Shown here: in pieces, positions 1 to 11,684 of the stretch
Position numbering within the stretch: position 1 is the first letter of the stretch
How the letters are laid out: each line of letters begins with the position of its first letter
From: Diphasiastrum complanatum
Taxonomy: Eukaryota > Streptophyta > Lycopodiopsida > Lycopodiales > Lycopodiaceae
Direction of reading: 5' to 3'
DNA length: 64,000 nucleotides
Assembly: GCA_029204225.1 (NCBI GenBank)
Contig: CM055113.1
Span: 19,177,413 to 19,241,412, forward strand
The notes under the pieces: generated by a model
What the model was told of the DNA's origin: nothing
Database searches by the model: none
Seen by the model: only the letters and a program-made list of their open reading frames with translations
Position numbers and translations under genes: made by a program

Positions 1-317
1 CCTGATCTTTGGTTACAAGAGGAGCAAACCAACAATCCTGCCAATACAAAATGAGATGCAAACTCTAAGAGAAACTGATCAAACATGAATCAAAACATAA
101 AATATAGTTGATCTCCGTAAATTACAGTACTCTATTGTATTTCACACATGTGGAACCAAAAATAGCAATAAATGATCATTCTACACATAGAATTGCAAGA
201 TAGTGCATATATATATATATATATATAAAACCCAAAAAGAACCATGTATAATGATGAAATGAGAGAGAGAAGAGAGAAGATGTGTCTCTCCACAAGTTAC
301 ATCCTTTTATAGCAGGT
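1..317 (-). repeat. LTR copy, reverse-oriented element, cut by window edge
   Basis: This stretch is a close direct repeat of about 960-1295. Shared landmarks are the start (ctttggttacaa), a TTTCACAC(A/G)TGTG motif, and an end rich in GAGAGA followed by tgtctctccacaag. With the reverse primer-binding site at 901-912 it reads as the 3' LTR of a minus-strand element. Its outer end lies before base 1. An (AT) run at 207-227 is present only in this copy. Confidence 0.7.
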
Positions 318-900
318 GTGACCTGATCTTATCTTTCAACTTGTTCTAATGCACAAAGCACTCTCTTGAATGTCAACAAATGGACTTAAGAAGAAATCAC
401 AAAGATATGGAACTTCTCAAATCTCTTCTAGCACTTCTAACTAGAAAAACAACACATAGAATAGTCAAATCTTGAACAACCTATGATCTATCCTCAACCT
501 AATTATTCTTGTCACTTACTAAGATTGAAACACACTCAAATGAAGTTCAATAGCCTCACAAAATAGAGATCCAATCATAATTAGGGTTTTGACATAATCA
601 CAAAAAATTGAATATCTCAAATTCTACATGCAGTTTCTAGAAACTTGATATATCTTCTTGTAGCCTCCAATGATACCTTCCTAGTGTACCACAAACTGGC
701 TAATTCCAGTGAACCAGGTGTGAAATCAGAATTGATCAAGTATATAACCCTATATTGAGTTTTGACCTACAAAAGATCAATTCTACACATGCAAAAATGC
801 TGATTTTTGAGTAGAAATCAATCTAACATGCTCTAGCATTGGTAACTCCTCCAAATCCTTGCTAAAGATGTCTGATCCTTTAATAACCTGAAACACAATA
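318..900 (-). other. Short non-coding interior of the reverse LTR element
   Basis: About 580 bases lie between the two LTR copies. I see no gag, protease or polymerase similarity in either strand, so the element is either a small non-autonomous (TRIM-like) retrotransposon or an internally deleted one. The segment is AT-rich and without long open frames. Confidence 0.5.
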
Positions 901-912
901 GCTCTGATACCA
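901..912 (-). promoter_or_regulatory. Reverse primer-binding site (initiator tRNA-Met type)
   Basis: GCTCTGATACCA is the exact reverse complement of TGGTATCAGAGC, the usual initiator-tRNA-Met primer-binding site of plant LTR elements. It directly abuts TGTGAAGG at 913, the expected LTR edge, and fixes the element as minus-strand. Confidence 0.8.
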
Positions 913-1295
913 TGTGAAGGATTTCGGATCATTCAAGATCCAATCGATGTCCCTAATCTTTGGTTACAAAAGGAGCAAACCAACAATCTTGCCAATGTAG
1001 AAAAATCAGCATCTACATACAAAATGACATCCAAACTCTAAGAGATACTGATCAAACATGAACCAAAACATAAAATATAGTTGTTTTTCATACAATTACA
1101 ATACCCTATTGTATTTCACACGTGTGAAACCAAAAATAGCAATAAATGGTCATTCTACACATAAAATTGCAAGATAACACCAAGATAGTGCACCAATGAG
1201 TAGTAGAACCCAAAGAGAACCATGTATAATGATGAAATGAGAGAGAGAAGAGAGAATATGTGTCTCTCCACAAGTTTCATCCTTTTGTAGCAGGT
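913..1295 (-). repeat. 5' LTR (reverse) of the short element
   Basis: It starts with TGTG beside the primer-binding site and matches 1-317 until about 1295, where the copies diverge after agcaggt. It contains a perfect 16-bp palindrome TTTCACACGTGTGAAA at 1114-1129, with a G-box core. The full LTR may continue beyond 1295; the outer edge is not resolved. Confidence 0.65.
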
Positions 1296-1639
1296 CCAAA
1301 CCCTATTTGGCCACTTGGCTTTCCCTCCAAAATGTAAACCCTACTATTTTTGGGTCTAGATTTATGTACCCAAAGTTCAAATTTGAATCTCTCTCAAACT
1401 CGACTACCAACTTTCCCACGCTTTCAGAAAGTGTTTATTGAATGTATCTTAAACTGATATAACTTCAAAAAGTTTATCTCTAAGTCTAAAATGAGTTTTG
1501 GCCTTATATTGACAATTTACCAAAATATGACTAAACTTGTTGAAATCTCTCACAACACAACATTTAATCAATTTTGTTAGATCATAAATTATAGTAAATG
1601 TTACAAAATGACAATTGGCCCAAATATGATATACCTTCA
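1296..1639. other. No gene seen
   Basis: AT-rich sequence with no supported coding region or RNA. It may be the rest of the LTR that starts at 913. Confidence 0.5.
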
Positions 1640-2070
1640 TAGCTCGGGGACATTGACCAACAAGGTTATCGAGTGGAAGGCATTGAGTGTGGCCCTTGTA
1701 AACCATCTTTCACAGATGTTGTGAGTGACGTGCTTGTCGCCACATATGGGACATGCAATGTAGCCATTACTTTGGAGTCCTGCATTGAAACAAAACAACC
1801 GATATATTTGTGATTGTAATGTCTGAATCAAAGGAAAAAAAAATTCATGGGGTGTATATGCATATACATGAAATTTAATGTAAAAATAAATAGAAACAAT
1901 ATCTTATGAAAGCACTCAGCTCCATACCTAGGAAAATTGTGCATCATCCACATCAGAATCCCCTTCACCACAAAATATCTTTGTTTGCATGATCTTGAAA
2001 AATCTGTCAAGGGAGCCATATCTACACCATACTTTTTGCCTTGTATTTTTTTTCGAAATAAGAAATATAT
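1640..2070 (-). pseudogene. CACTA (En/Spm) TNP2-like transposase fragment
   Basis: Read on the minus strand, 1930-2070 encodes a stretch with GILMWMMHNFPRYG. This resembles the TNP2 transposase block that runs from an LW-type motif to DFPAYG. After a plausible intron, whose acceptor is a TTTCAATGCAG on the minus strand at about 1780, it continues with NGYIACPICGDKH. That resembles the following G-(Y/H)-ACP-C segment with its Cys pair. Both blocks are in the order expected for Transposase_21 of CACTA elements. The fragment is short, lacks the rest of the protein and is not functional. The family call rests on motif recognition only. Confidence 0.6.
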
Positions 2071-2114
2071 TGTTGAAAGGTGTGAAAAGACGCAAAGGTA
2101 GGCCAAGTCCTCCC

Positions 2115-2875
2115 ATTAGATGGAATGAGAAATTAGATGACAGTTTTCGAAACTCAAGCTTCTAATTGCCTTAGCTCCAGTTTTGAGAATAGCGGATCCA
2201 GATTTGTCGTTCGTCATTAACACTAATGCGGGTGATACGGCTATTGGAGTTGTTTTCTTACAGGAGGGTCAGCCTGTTGCCTTTGAGAGTAAGAAATTAA
2301 CCGATGCGCAGGTCAAGTACACCACTCAAAAAAAAGTGCTTTTTGTTGTGATCCATGCTTTGAAATCATGGAGGCATTACTTGTACAGTAATAAATTCGT
2401 GGTTAGTACAGATCATCAACCTTTAAAGTATTTCTGTAATCAGAATGATTTGTGAGGTCGTAAGGCTAGATGGGCAGAAGTCATGCAAGAATTTGACTTT
2501 GAAGTGCGGTATATCAGAGACTCATCTAGTCAGGTGGCTGATGCACTTAGTCGAATTGGTGAAGTGACTGAACTTTCCTTCACTAAGATCAATACAGGCT
2601 TTTTTCTCTCCTTGAGGGGTCTTTATGAGAAAGACCCACATTTTGGACCAATCTGAAATAGGATTCTAACAGTTTCATCAAGCGAGACTGATGATCATGG
2701 TGATCAGTTTGGGGGGAAGGATATAAAGGGTACTGATGACTTCTCTATCCGTAATGGACTTTTGTTCAGGAAAGGGAAGGTTTGTGTGCCTGATGTGGAT
2801 GTTGTTAAAAATAAAATTCTTTATGAATGTCATGACTCACGATGCGTAGGACATCTCGACATACATATACTATTT
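2115..2875 (+). pseudogene. Ty3/gypsy RT end, RNase H and integrase zinc-finger start
   Basis: From 2121 a WNEK segment matches the linker at the end of a gypsy reverse transcriptase. After a frameshift near 2150 the RNase H domain follows: APVLRIADP, then VINTNAGDTAIG around the first catalytic Asp (a TNA in place of the usual TDA), VAFESKKLT, and WRHYLYSNKFVVSTDHQPL. A stop at 2453 precedes RARW-like and VADALSR motifs. The start of the integrase H2C2 finger is visible (VPDVDVV...ECHDS...GHLD) before similarity ends near 2870. Stops at 2453 and about 2654 and both truncations mark it as dead. Confidence 0.85.
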
Positions 2876-3317
2876 TTTTTAAAGATAAAGTTTGGTTCGC
2901 AACCACTTTGAGCCATGGACTTAGGTGGGTGCGTGGGGTCGGGTGGGTGCGCGGGTCCTCGACAATTTTCTTACATGTCACTAACATCAAAAAAATTAAA
3001 AAAACCTAAAACATGTCATACTATTCTTTATTCTTTTATAAGTTCTAAGATAATCTTGTAAATTACTTAACTTAATGTCTTATTATTTTAAAAATTGTTT
3101 TCTAAAATAAAAACATTAAATATCTTGTCTCACTTTCACTTGTCCTTAAAAGAATGAGACAAGACATTTAAATTTTTATATTTTGTAAATGAATTCTCAC
3201 CCTTTTTTTTAATAACTAAAGTAACAATTTTTTTTTTTGCACACAATTACATTTTGACACCTTGTAGGCCGTGGGCACGAAAAAATTTGCATTTTGTAAC
3301 CTTGCAGGCCATCAGAG
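2876..3317. other. No gene seen
   Basis: AT-rich, with several homopolymer runs and no supported reading frame. It separates the gypsy fragment from the transposon-like block. Confidence 0.5.
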
Positions 3318-3490
3318 TACTACGACATTAAAAAATAATCTATTTTTTGCCACGCGTGGCAAAAATTGTCGTGGCAATGCCACGCAAACTTGAATCCAAA
3401 AAATGCTTTAAATATAGCGTTTTTGAACGCATTTTTTCACTAGTTTTTTGCATAGTGTTTCTTTGTTATTGCTTTCATTGTGTTAGTGAT

Positions 3491-3613
<123 letters not shown>

Positions 3614-3747
3614 TTACACACAATTTGAAGTTTTACTTTTCTTAAGCTCTCTCTTTCTCAAGCTTTCTCTTTTTCTTAAGCTCTTTTTTTTTCTCTTTAC
3701 ATTTGTTAAGCTTTTATCTCTCTCTTTTCTCTCTCTTTACACACACA

Positions 3748-4875
3748 ATGTCTTCTAGTGGTAGTGGTTCTAGGAGAAACCAAGATCTTCTTCTAGTGCA
3801 AGAGGAGGATCCGGTTCCGATCGGATTGCGGACTTTTATGGTCGCTATCTCCCGATGAGAGACAAAGATTGAAACATCTTTATCTTTCCGAAGAGGAGCC
3901 CGATTCCAATAGAGGTAATCCTTCGATGGATGTCCCATCGGAGGAATCATCAAATTTTTTTTATAATTTAGAAGATGATGGCTCCATCATCAAGGATACC
4001 AAAGGCAATGTTGTCATCAATAGGATGCACAGCCTTGCTCTCAAATATTTTGGCCATAACTTATTCACTCCTTGGGAGCAACAAAATTAAGATGACAAGA
4101 ATAAGATACTTGCGCTTTTGAATAGTGAGTTTCATCAATCAAATAGATTTGGGGAGGTGTGGCAGTGACGGAGATGTGTACGCATATTTGTCATAAGCGT
4201 CAATTCTTACGAAGATATGTAAAAAAATGGAAAAAAAAAAAGGCCAGGATGGGCTTCAAAGAAAGATTGGACAAAGGTGATACACAAGTCAAAACATCCG
4301 AATCCGGATGGCTTTAAACAACAACGGGAAGCGACCAAATCAAGAATCAATCTCTTGGGCCAATCTCTCGGGTGGAAATCCAATTTACAAGCCCAATTTG
4401 TAGGTTTTACTTTTCTAGTTTGATTTTATAATAATTATCTTAGTAATGTTTTTAATAACTAATCATGTTTTGTATCTAAATGATTGTATTCATGTTTGTA
4501 TAGCAAAGAGATTTTGGGAGAAAATACACGAATGCCAAATATAAGATTGGGTACCAACAAGGCTACAATGCCTTGGTGGACCATCTTGCTCAACAAGGCA
4601 TTCATCCTATGGTAAATTCTTGCTACATTCGTCTCATTTGCTTCTATCATCTAATAATCATTTTTATTTTATCTTTCTTGCTTGTTAATGAGTTTCATTC
4701 ACTTTACTTATTGGTTATTGACTTTTGTTATTTTTTGTAATGTGTAGAGAAGCTCGGCATCTTATGTAGAGGAGGGGTCAGGTGAAGAAGCCGGTGAAGC
4801 GGAAGCGGAAGGGAATTAGGGGAGATGTCCGGAAGTGACAGTGAAGGACAAGCTTCCGCCAAGACTCGGATTTGG
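3748..4875 (+). pseudogene. Degenerate transposon-associated gene, family unresolved
   Basis: An ATG at 3748 begins a Ser/Gly-rich start (MSSSGSGSRR). After a frameshift comes an acidic segment at 3869-4090 containing NLEDDGSIIKDTKGNVV and ALKYFGHNLFTPWEQQN. Further pieces encode a lysine-rich KKDWTKVIHKSKHPNPDGF, TKSRINLLGQSLGW and, at 4503-4612, GYQQGYNALVDHLAQQG. A glutamate-rich tail follows at 4760-4820. AT-rich gaps at about 4400-4500 and 4620-4745 look like introns. The W...K-R arrangement loosely recalls the Transposase_24 (Ptta/En/Spm) domain found with CACTA elements, but I cannot assert it. Stops and frameshifts make it a pseudogene. Confidence 0.45.
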
Positions 4876-5157
4876 ACGATGACAATTAAAAAGTCTTTGT
4901 TTGATTAAAGTTTAATGTTTCATGTTTTCTAATTTACCTTTTATCAAAATTTCTATCATTTCTTTGCCGGACGGGTTGTTGTCTGCCAGAAAATTTGCCG
5001 ACGTGGCTCTTCCACGCATGGCTCTACCACGCATCAGTTGCCATGTGCATTGCCATGCGAATTGCCACGCGAACCGGATGAGCTCCAAATTGACCCCCGT
5101 CTTATGTGCGTGGCAATATGCGTGGCAAATTGCCAATGTATGTAGTTGTGAGTGATT

Positions 5158-6290
5158 CTAGGTGATGGGAGAAGACACGATGTCAAAGGCATCGGGACTC
5201 TACATCTGCGAACACTGTCAGGTCAAGCAAAGCTGCTAGGAGCACTCTACGTGCCTTCATTGAGAAAAGATCTGCTATCAGTCTCCAAGATGACAGATCT
5301 TGAAATTTGAGTTTTGTTCGATGGCAATACATGCCGCATGATCGAGAAAATTACAAACAAATTGTTGATGGTTGGATGTAGAGAAGGAAATCTCTACCAA
5401 GCCAAGATAATCAGCAACTTTGATAGCATATTAAATGCATCAGAAAATAAAGATCAGCTCTGGCACAGGAGAATGTATCATCTGAACATGAGGAGCCTGC
5501 ATGACATGTGTAAGAAAGACATAGTCACAGGTCTAAAGATATCAAGACCCGATATTGAGTTCTGCGAAGCCTATCAGAAAGGCAAACAACATCAGAATCC
5601 ATTCATACATGAGAGAAGAAGAGCCAAAGAAGTTCTTGAGCTCATTCACTTAGATGTTTGTGGACCGATGAAAATGTATTTGCTCTCAAGATCGAGGTAT
5701 TATCTGACATTCATAGATGATTACAGCCGGATGACTACGATCTACTACCTAAAGAAAAAATCTGAAGTGTTTGATCCCTTTAAGAAGTTCATGGCATTTG
5801 CAGAGAGACACACCTCAAAGAAGATTCAGATCATCAGATCTGACAATGGCAAGAGCAAAGAATTTTCAAAATTTTGCCAAGAACAAGGGATTGAGCATCA
5901 ATTCACTCCTGCATACACACCAGAATATAATGGTGTCGTAGAAAAAAAAAACAAGATGTTAGTCGAAGGAGCCAGATGCATGATGGCACAGGCTCGATTG
6001 TCAAGTCAATTCTGGGCTGAGGCAATAGCTGCTACTGTACACCTATAGAACAGATCAACAATGACAAAGCTGGAAAATAAGACACCGTACGAGATGTGGA
6101 CAGGTAGAAACCCTGATCTATCATACATACATGTATTTGGATGTGCAGCATACAAGCACATTCCAAAACAAAGAAAAACAAGCTCGATGATAAATCAGAG
6201 CAAACGATCATGGTCAGGTACTCGAACGGATCACAAGTATACGGAATCTACAACCCGATAAAAAAAAAAGTTGTTCGAGTAGAGATGTGA
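5158..6290 (+). pseudogene. Copia E1: protease end, GAG-pre-integrase and integrase
   Basis: The frame starts abruptly with LGDGRRHDVKGIG, the segment after the copia protease, and runs into LRKDLLSVSKM. An in-frame stop at 5308 follows. From 5314 the GAG-pre-integrase motif (LWHRRMYHLNMRSL) is followed by the integrase core: HLDVCGPM, FIDDYSR with a catalytic Asp, then SDNGKSKEF, and AYTPEYNGVVEKKNK carrying the catalytic Glu. The zinc-finger HHCC is degraded. A second stop at 6046 and a third near 6260 cut the C-terminal part (NKTPYEMWTGRNPDLSYIHVFGC). Gag and the protease active site are missing upstream. Confidence 0.9.
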
Positions 6291-6604
6291 AGTTCAATGA
6301 GTCCACATTCCTTGGACTAAAAGATGAAAAAGGCCATGAATCTTCACATTACTGCCAGTTCAAGAGGGATATCGAGGACAAATGTCAAATCATAATGTTC
6401 AGCCATAGACTCCAGAGCAACATGAAGCAAAAGATCAACCCCAAGAACAAGAAATGTTCGAGCAGCGATGAAACGAACCCAGAAGGTCAACAAGACAAAA
6501 AAGACCTCCATACCGTTACGTTGACAATCTTAAGTGGAGGAAAGACATGCAATTTGAGTACTGCAGCTTCACTGAAGAGCCAAAAACATATCAAGAGGCT
6601 GTCC
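6291..6604 (+). pseudogene. Copia E1: integrase-RT linker
   Basis: The short motif VKFNES at 6285-6302 corresponds to the conserved element that follows the integrase C-terminus in copia polyproteins. The rest is Lys/Ser-rich linker without recognisable domains and in shifted frames. Confidence 0.6.
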
Positions 6605-7765
6605 AGAGTCTAGAGGAAGAATTTTGGAAGCAAGCAATGTTAGAAGAGATCAAGTCGATGAGGTGAAATGAGGCATGGACACTAGAGCCACTGCCAGAAA
6701 ACAAAAAGATTGTCGACTGCAAGTGGGTGTACAAGAAAAAAATGAAATCAGATGGCATTGTTGGTCGTTACAAAGCTTGTCACAAAGGGTTACACACAAA
6801 GGTATGGTGTTGATTATTTCAACACATATTCGCCGATGGTCAAGATGACAAGCATACGACTACTGCTTGCATATGCTACACAACACAATCTGGAAATTCA
6901 CTACATTGATGTGAAGACAACCTTTCTCCACGGAGATCTAGAGGAAGAAATCTTCATGAAGCAACCTGAAGGAGGATTTGAAGACCCCGACAATCGACAA
7001 TATATTTGTTGGTTGCAGAGATGCATTTATGGTCTAAAGCAAGCATCACGAGCTTGGTACAAGAAGCTCGACAGTCATCTGCAGTCTCTAGACTTCAATC
7101 CTATACAACCAGACTGTAATGTCTACATAAAAAGAGTAGGAAAAGATTTTGTGATACCGACTATTTTTGTGGATGATTCCCTTATAATAGGAAATTCCTT
7201 GATGCTGATCAAAGACATGAAGAGTCAGATTTCTATAAATTATGAAATCACAGATCTAGGAGAAGCAACAAAATGCCTCAGACTGGAGATCAGAAGAGAT
7301 CGAATAATTGGCAAAATACACTTGAGTCAGTCTAAATATGCCAGAAAAGTGCTGAAGCAGTATCACATGATGGACTACAAAGAAAAGGCCACACCAATGA
7401 TAGCTGGAGCCAAGCTGACGAAGCAAGATTTCCCAAAAACAAAAGAAGAAAAATAGAAGATGGAAGGTATACCCTACCAAAAACTAATCGGTAGTCTGAT
7501 ATACCTTACAATTTGTACCAGACCCGATCTAGCTTCCTTTGTTCACACCTTAAACCAATTCTCTTCCAATCCTAGCATGGCACATTGGCAAATGGCAAAA
7601 TCAATCCTATAATATCGGAAGGGCATTAACCTACAGAGCAGAAAACGAAAGAAAAGGATTCGAGCTGCACCACTACAGTGATGCAAGCTGGGCGAGCTGC
7701 AAAGATGATTTGTAGTGGATGATCGGTATTTTTGTAATTGCCAACAATTTGACTAATTCCTATGT
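6605..7765 (+). pseudogene. Copia E1: reverse transcriptase and start of RNase H
   Basis: Copia RT begins at about 6605 with an EEFWKQAMLEEIKS segment. A stop at 6664 and a frameshift near 6775 follow. The main frame to 7456 carries GYTQRYGVDYFNTYSPMVK, YIDVKTTFLHGDLEEEIFM, IYGLKQASRAWYKKL and the catalytic box as FVDD in place of YVDD. After a stop at 7454-7456 the RNase H linker (YQKLIGSLIYLT..TRPDLA) and a DASWASCKDD block are visible up to about 7765, where similarity ends. No 3' LTR follows. Confidence 0.9.
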
Positions 7766-8284
7766 CTGCTATCTTGCTTTTAGACTTGAGAAGCCTGAGC
7801 ACATTTCGAGAAGTCTATTTTGAGTGCATTCTGAGGGAAGAATTGAGATATGAGTCTAATGATTCTCCTGCCTTTGAGTGCACAATTGTCTTGAGCCTTG
7901 CCATCATAGCTACCCTCACACTGGCCTTGGAGAACTTGATTTATAGCTATGGCCATAAGCATCATAACAGTCATGAGCAGTGATAGTAGACATGTGGCAC
8001 TACATCATTGGTTGAGAGCACATAGATTATGATCCATAGCACATGCTGCAAATAGATTTAGATCTTGATCCTCTATCTCTAGATCTTGACTTGCTATATC
8101 GGGTATCGTTCATAGTCAGCTACAACTTGTAGTAGTATTCGTCGCTCTCGTAACTCAGCCTGCTACACGCACCAGTGCTTCTCTTTCCGTCTTCAACCCG
8201 CCGTAAACCCTAAACTCTTAGAAGACTGTTCTCTCGAAGCTCTCTTCAACGATGACACTATACTGTGTGTACACTCCTTGTACA
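7766..8284 (-). other. Leader of a truncated reverse copia element
   Basis: Non-coding sequence leading into the reverse primer-binding site at 8285-8296. It would be the 5' leader of a minus-strand element whose coding part is gone. No coding similarity is visible. Confidence 0.4.
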
Positions 8285-8296
8285 GCTCTGATACTA
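8285..8296 (-). promoter_or_regulatory. Reverse primer-binding site, one mismatch
   Basis: GCTCTGATACTA is the complement of a tRNA-Met(i)-type site with one mismatch at the LTR edge. Confidence 0.6.
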
Positions 8297-8560
8297 ACTT
8301 AGAATTTGCTTCGAACAGGAACATAGATCATGCTACACAGTAACAGATAGAAAAACACTCTCCACTCCAAGCAATTGTATTTCTCAATTTGAAATTACAC
8401 TGTACAAATAGTTCTTCACTTAGGCAACCCATGCCTTACCCAGGTTGCCATTGGCGGGGCCCATGTTCCGTTGACTTCCTCGTGGCAAGGCCAACTAATC
8501 CTTATCGACTAATAGGACCCACAATACAATAACACAGTGATTCAATTCTAATTGGGACAA
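8297..8560 (-). repeat. Probable LTR remnant (reverse)
   Basis: The sequence next to the reverse primer-binding site has the position of a 5' LTR. The outer edge is approximate and no second copy occurs in the window. Confidence 0.35.
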
Positions 8561-9796
8561 CGATGGACTCCTCCTCTCTTTTATGCCTTTTTCTTCCTCT
8601 CTTTTTCTCTTCTGAATGCAATTTTCTAGGAGCAAACAAGCTCATTCATGTCCATAAGGAAGTAATTCGCCATTTGGAGCTCAGTTCTATCATTTTTCAG
8701 GTATATAAGAGGCCACTGGCCAGCGACCTCCAATTTGATTATATACTCTTCAAAAGTGATTTTTGATATGCATTTCAAGGTTTTCAAAGCATATTGTTGT
8801 TGTTGTCTTTGAATTGATTATAGAACCAAAAAGAGCAGTTGACATGAACAAAAGTAGGAGCCAGCGTAAAAATGTGCCCATATATATGACCTTTTCATAG
8901 ATTTCGCACTTTTTGCAGAAGCATAGGGCCATTTGATGTAGACATCGGGCTGGTGCCCCAACTGTTTTGGGCAAAAACTGTTATCAAAGGTAAGTGTATG
9001 TTGTAAAATAGTATGGTTTCAATCTCAACTCATTGCAAATTACTAAATGTTCAATTGTTTATGAAGTTATGAAGTTTTGTATCATTGAATGAAGCATAAC
9101 AAGATCACTACCTATTTGAATGTAATATGATGTCCTTGATTCTCGCAATCAATAGACGAGGTATAGGGCAAATACGTATGACCTTGAAATTTAGTGTTAA
9201 GATTTGCTAGGTTTCCTTTTTAAATGATTACTATATGAGTTATTATGGTGTTAACATGATATATTGCTCTTTGATACCGATCCTAGAAGGGTTTGGATGT
9301 TATCATGTTAGAAAGATGATCATGACTACCTCTTAGGAAGCTGATGAATCTTCAACACGTATTCAAGTATTATACTACACATACAGATTTTGACATTTTA
9401 CGAGTAAATTTTTGCAAGTTTTGCAAGTTTCTTTTACCCATGATCCAACAAAATAGTAGCACATGATGTGCTACTCTTTTTATGCCACTACATAATTTTT
9501 TAAAAACAAGAATTGTGGTTTTATGCATGCTTAAAATTTTGACTATCCATCAAATTCTAAATAGTCCATCACAAAATACTTCGTTACTCTATAAATATAA
9601 GTTTATTTTTATTTGAAAAAAAATTCTTCTTGAAGTTGTAAAAGTAAACATGCCGACGTGCTAGCCTGCAAATTTTTTATTTCAAAAAAATGAAGTTTTT
9701 TTGAAGAACTTTTTGAAAAAATAAATTTCTTTTTGAAGCTGATTTGACTAGTATGCCAGTGTGCTTATAAAATAGAGAAATTATTTTGACACCAAA
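8561..9796. other. No gene seen
   Basis: AT-rich sequence without supported coding, RNA or repeat features. A 67-codon frame at 8563 shows no recognisable domain and is treated as chance. Confidence 0.5.
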
Positions 9797-10009
9797 GACT
9801 GTACTCATTCTGTTTTTGTCAGTATGAACTAATTTATAAGATTTGTTTGGGCAATAGAACACAAGCTATGATTATAATTAGCATAAATATTTCATTAGAC
9901 TGTTTTTGCATCTAGCAGCCCATTGTAATGGGAGAGCTGTTCCGCATATATTCTTGCTCTCTTCTCCGCTCGCGTTCTCTATTCTCCTTTGCCCCATGGG
10001 AGAGGAGGG
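9797..10009 (+). repeat. LTR fragment, copy of 12951-13153
   Basis: About 200 bases match 12951-13153 with only scattered differences. Shared stretches include gactgtactcattctg, gcatctagcagcccattgta and ctctcttctcc. The second copy is followed by a primer-binding site, so this is an orphan LTR end of the same family as copia E2. It stops matching at gccccat, exactly where the E2 copy reaches its LTR edge. Confidence 0.8.
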
Positions 10010-10074
10010 GCCGAAGCTGGACAGATCGAAACGAATCAGAAGATATGTCTTCTGATGATTGTCTTTTGAAGGAG

Positions 10075-10194
<120 letters not shown>

Positions 10195-10237
10195 TGAATC
10201 GAATCACATGTTATGTCTTCTGAAGGAATCGAATCCA

Positions 10238-10239
<2 letters not shown>

Positions 10240-10271
<32 letters not shown>
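10240..10271. repeat. (GA)n microsatellite, about 32 bp
   Basis: Second, shorter GA run, about 50 bases after the first and preceded by a copy of its flank. Confidence 0.97.
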
Positions 10272-10275
<4 letters not shown>

Positions 10276-10494
10276 CCTTTATTGATGTCTGTGAAGACCA
10301 AAGTGTTCTTTGGGGCCGAATGTTAGTGTCTTGTATGAGTTGAGCTTAAACAACATGGGGCCCTATTCTGTTGACAGGGTCCCTAGGCTGTGTTAGGCCT
10401 GCCATGGCTATGGACCGTGCTGAGGCACACTACTCACATTGTCTTGCCCTATTGGTTGTGTATGCTGGACACTGACTATGGTATTTGGCCTCTC

Positions 10495-11684
10495 TAGGGT
10501 TTTAGTTTTACTGATCATCCTGAATCAGATGGACAGATTGAGAGAACTAATCAGAGTATGGAGGATATGTTGAGAACATATTTGTCTCACAAGCAGTCTC
10601 AATAGGAGGACTACATCTTTTTGAATTTAGTTTGCTTACAGTAGTAGAATATATTCTTTACTACATGTTGTAGTTCGTTTTTGCTTATGTATGATTTTCA
10701 ACGTAGATGTCTAGTGAATTTGGAGACGAAGTCTATTAAATCTAGAAAGTTGTAGATTTCCCACATGATATGTAAGAATTGTTGCAATTGGCATGTGATA
10801 TTATGCGTAGTGCTCAGGACAGAGCTCAGCATTATGCTGATTTTAAGAGATCTCCCAGAGGTTTTTTAAGTTGATGATTGGGTATATCTTAGAATTTCAA
10901 AAGATTCTAGGACTATGCGTATTGGAAAGCATTATAATTTGTCTACTAGATATTGTTGATCACTTCAGACTATTAAGAAAATTATTTATTTAGCTTACAA
11001 ATTTGATTTGAGGACAAGTCGACTGCTCATTCAGTGTTTCATGTAAGCTGACATAAACTAAGTTTACATGAAGGTGATATAGTTGGATCTGATGAGGATC
11101 TTACCCATTTGAAAGATTTATCACTTAGTGTATCTTTGGAACTTGAAAGAGTACTCAAGATCATAGGTAAACAATTGAAAAATCATTCTATCTCTGAGTG
11201 CTTGATTAGGTGGAAGGGTCGGATTGAGGACGATGATTCATGGAAAAGAGTTGAAAGCATAAAGTAGACCTGGGCCTAGTTTTCGCTTTTGATGACAAAC
11301 ATAGTTCAAGGGGTGAAGAATGTTATGTCCATGTACCAAAAAACTCATCAATATTTCTTTAGCTTATGAATTTGATTTGAGGACAAGTCAACTGCTCATT
11401 CAGTGTTTCATGTAAGCTGACATAAACTAGTTTACAACAAGGTGATATAGTTGGATCTGATGAGGATCTTACCCATTTGGAAGATTTATCACTTAGTGTA
11501 TCTTTGGAACTTGAAAGGGTACTCAAGATCATAGGTACAATTGAAAAATCATTCTATCTCTGAGTGCTTGATTAGGTGTAAGGGTCGGATTGAGGATGAT
11601 GATTTGTGGAAGAGTTGAAAGCATAAAGTAGATCTGGGCCTAGTTTTCACTTTTGACGACAAACGTAGTTCAAGGGGGGAAGAA
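10495..11684 (+). pseudogene. Ty3/gypsy chromovirus: integrase C-terminus and chromodomain
   Basis: The piece opens with FTDHPESDGQIERTNQSMED, the integrase core end around the catalytic Glu, and then stops at 10603. Later degraded segments match the GPY-type module (KHYNLSTRYC, AYKFDL) and the SAHSVFHVS motif before a chromodomain. The chromodomain at 11140-11265 reads LERVLKIIG..., SECLIRWKG and DDDSWKRVE. Chromodomains at the integrase end define chromoviruses and target them to heterochromatin. A second chromodomain copy follows (see the duplication). Many stops make it inactive. Confidence 0.85.

Noticed and set aside
8563-8766. 67-codon frame starting MDSSS
   Set aside because: No domain, no neighbouring exon, and AT-rich chance frames of this size are common here.
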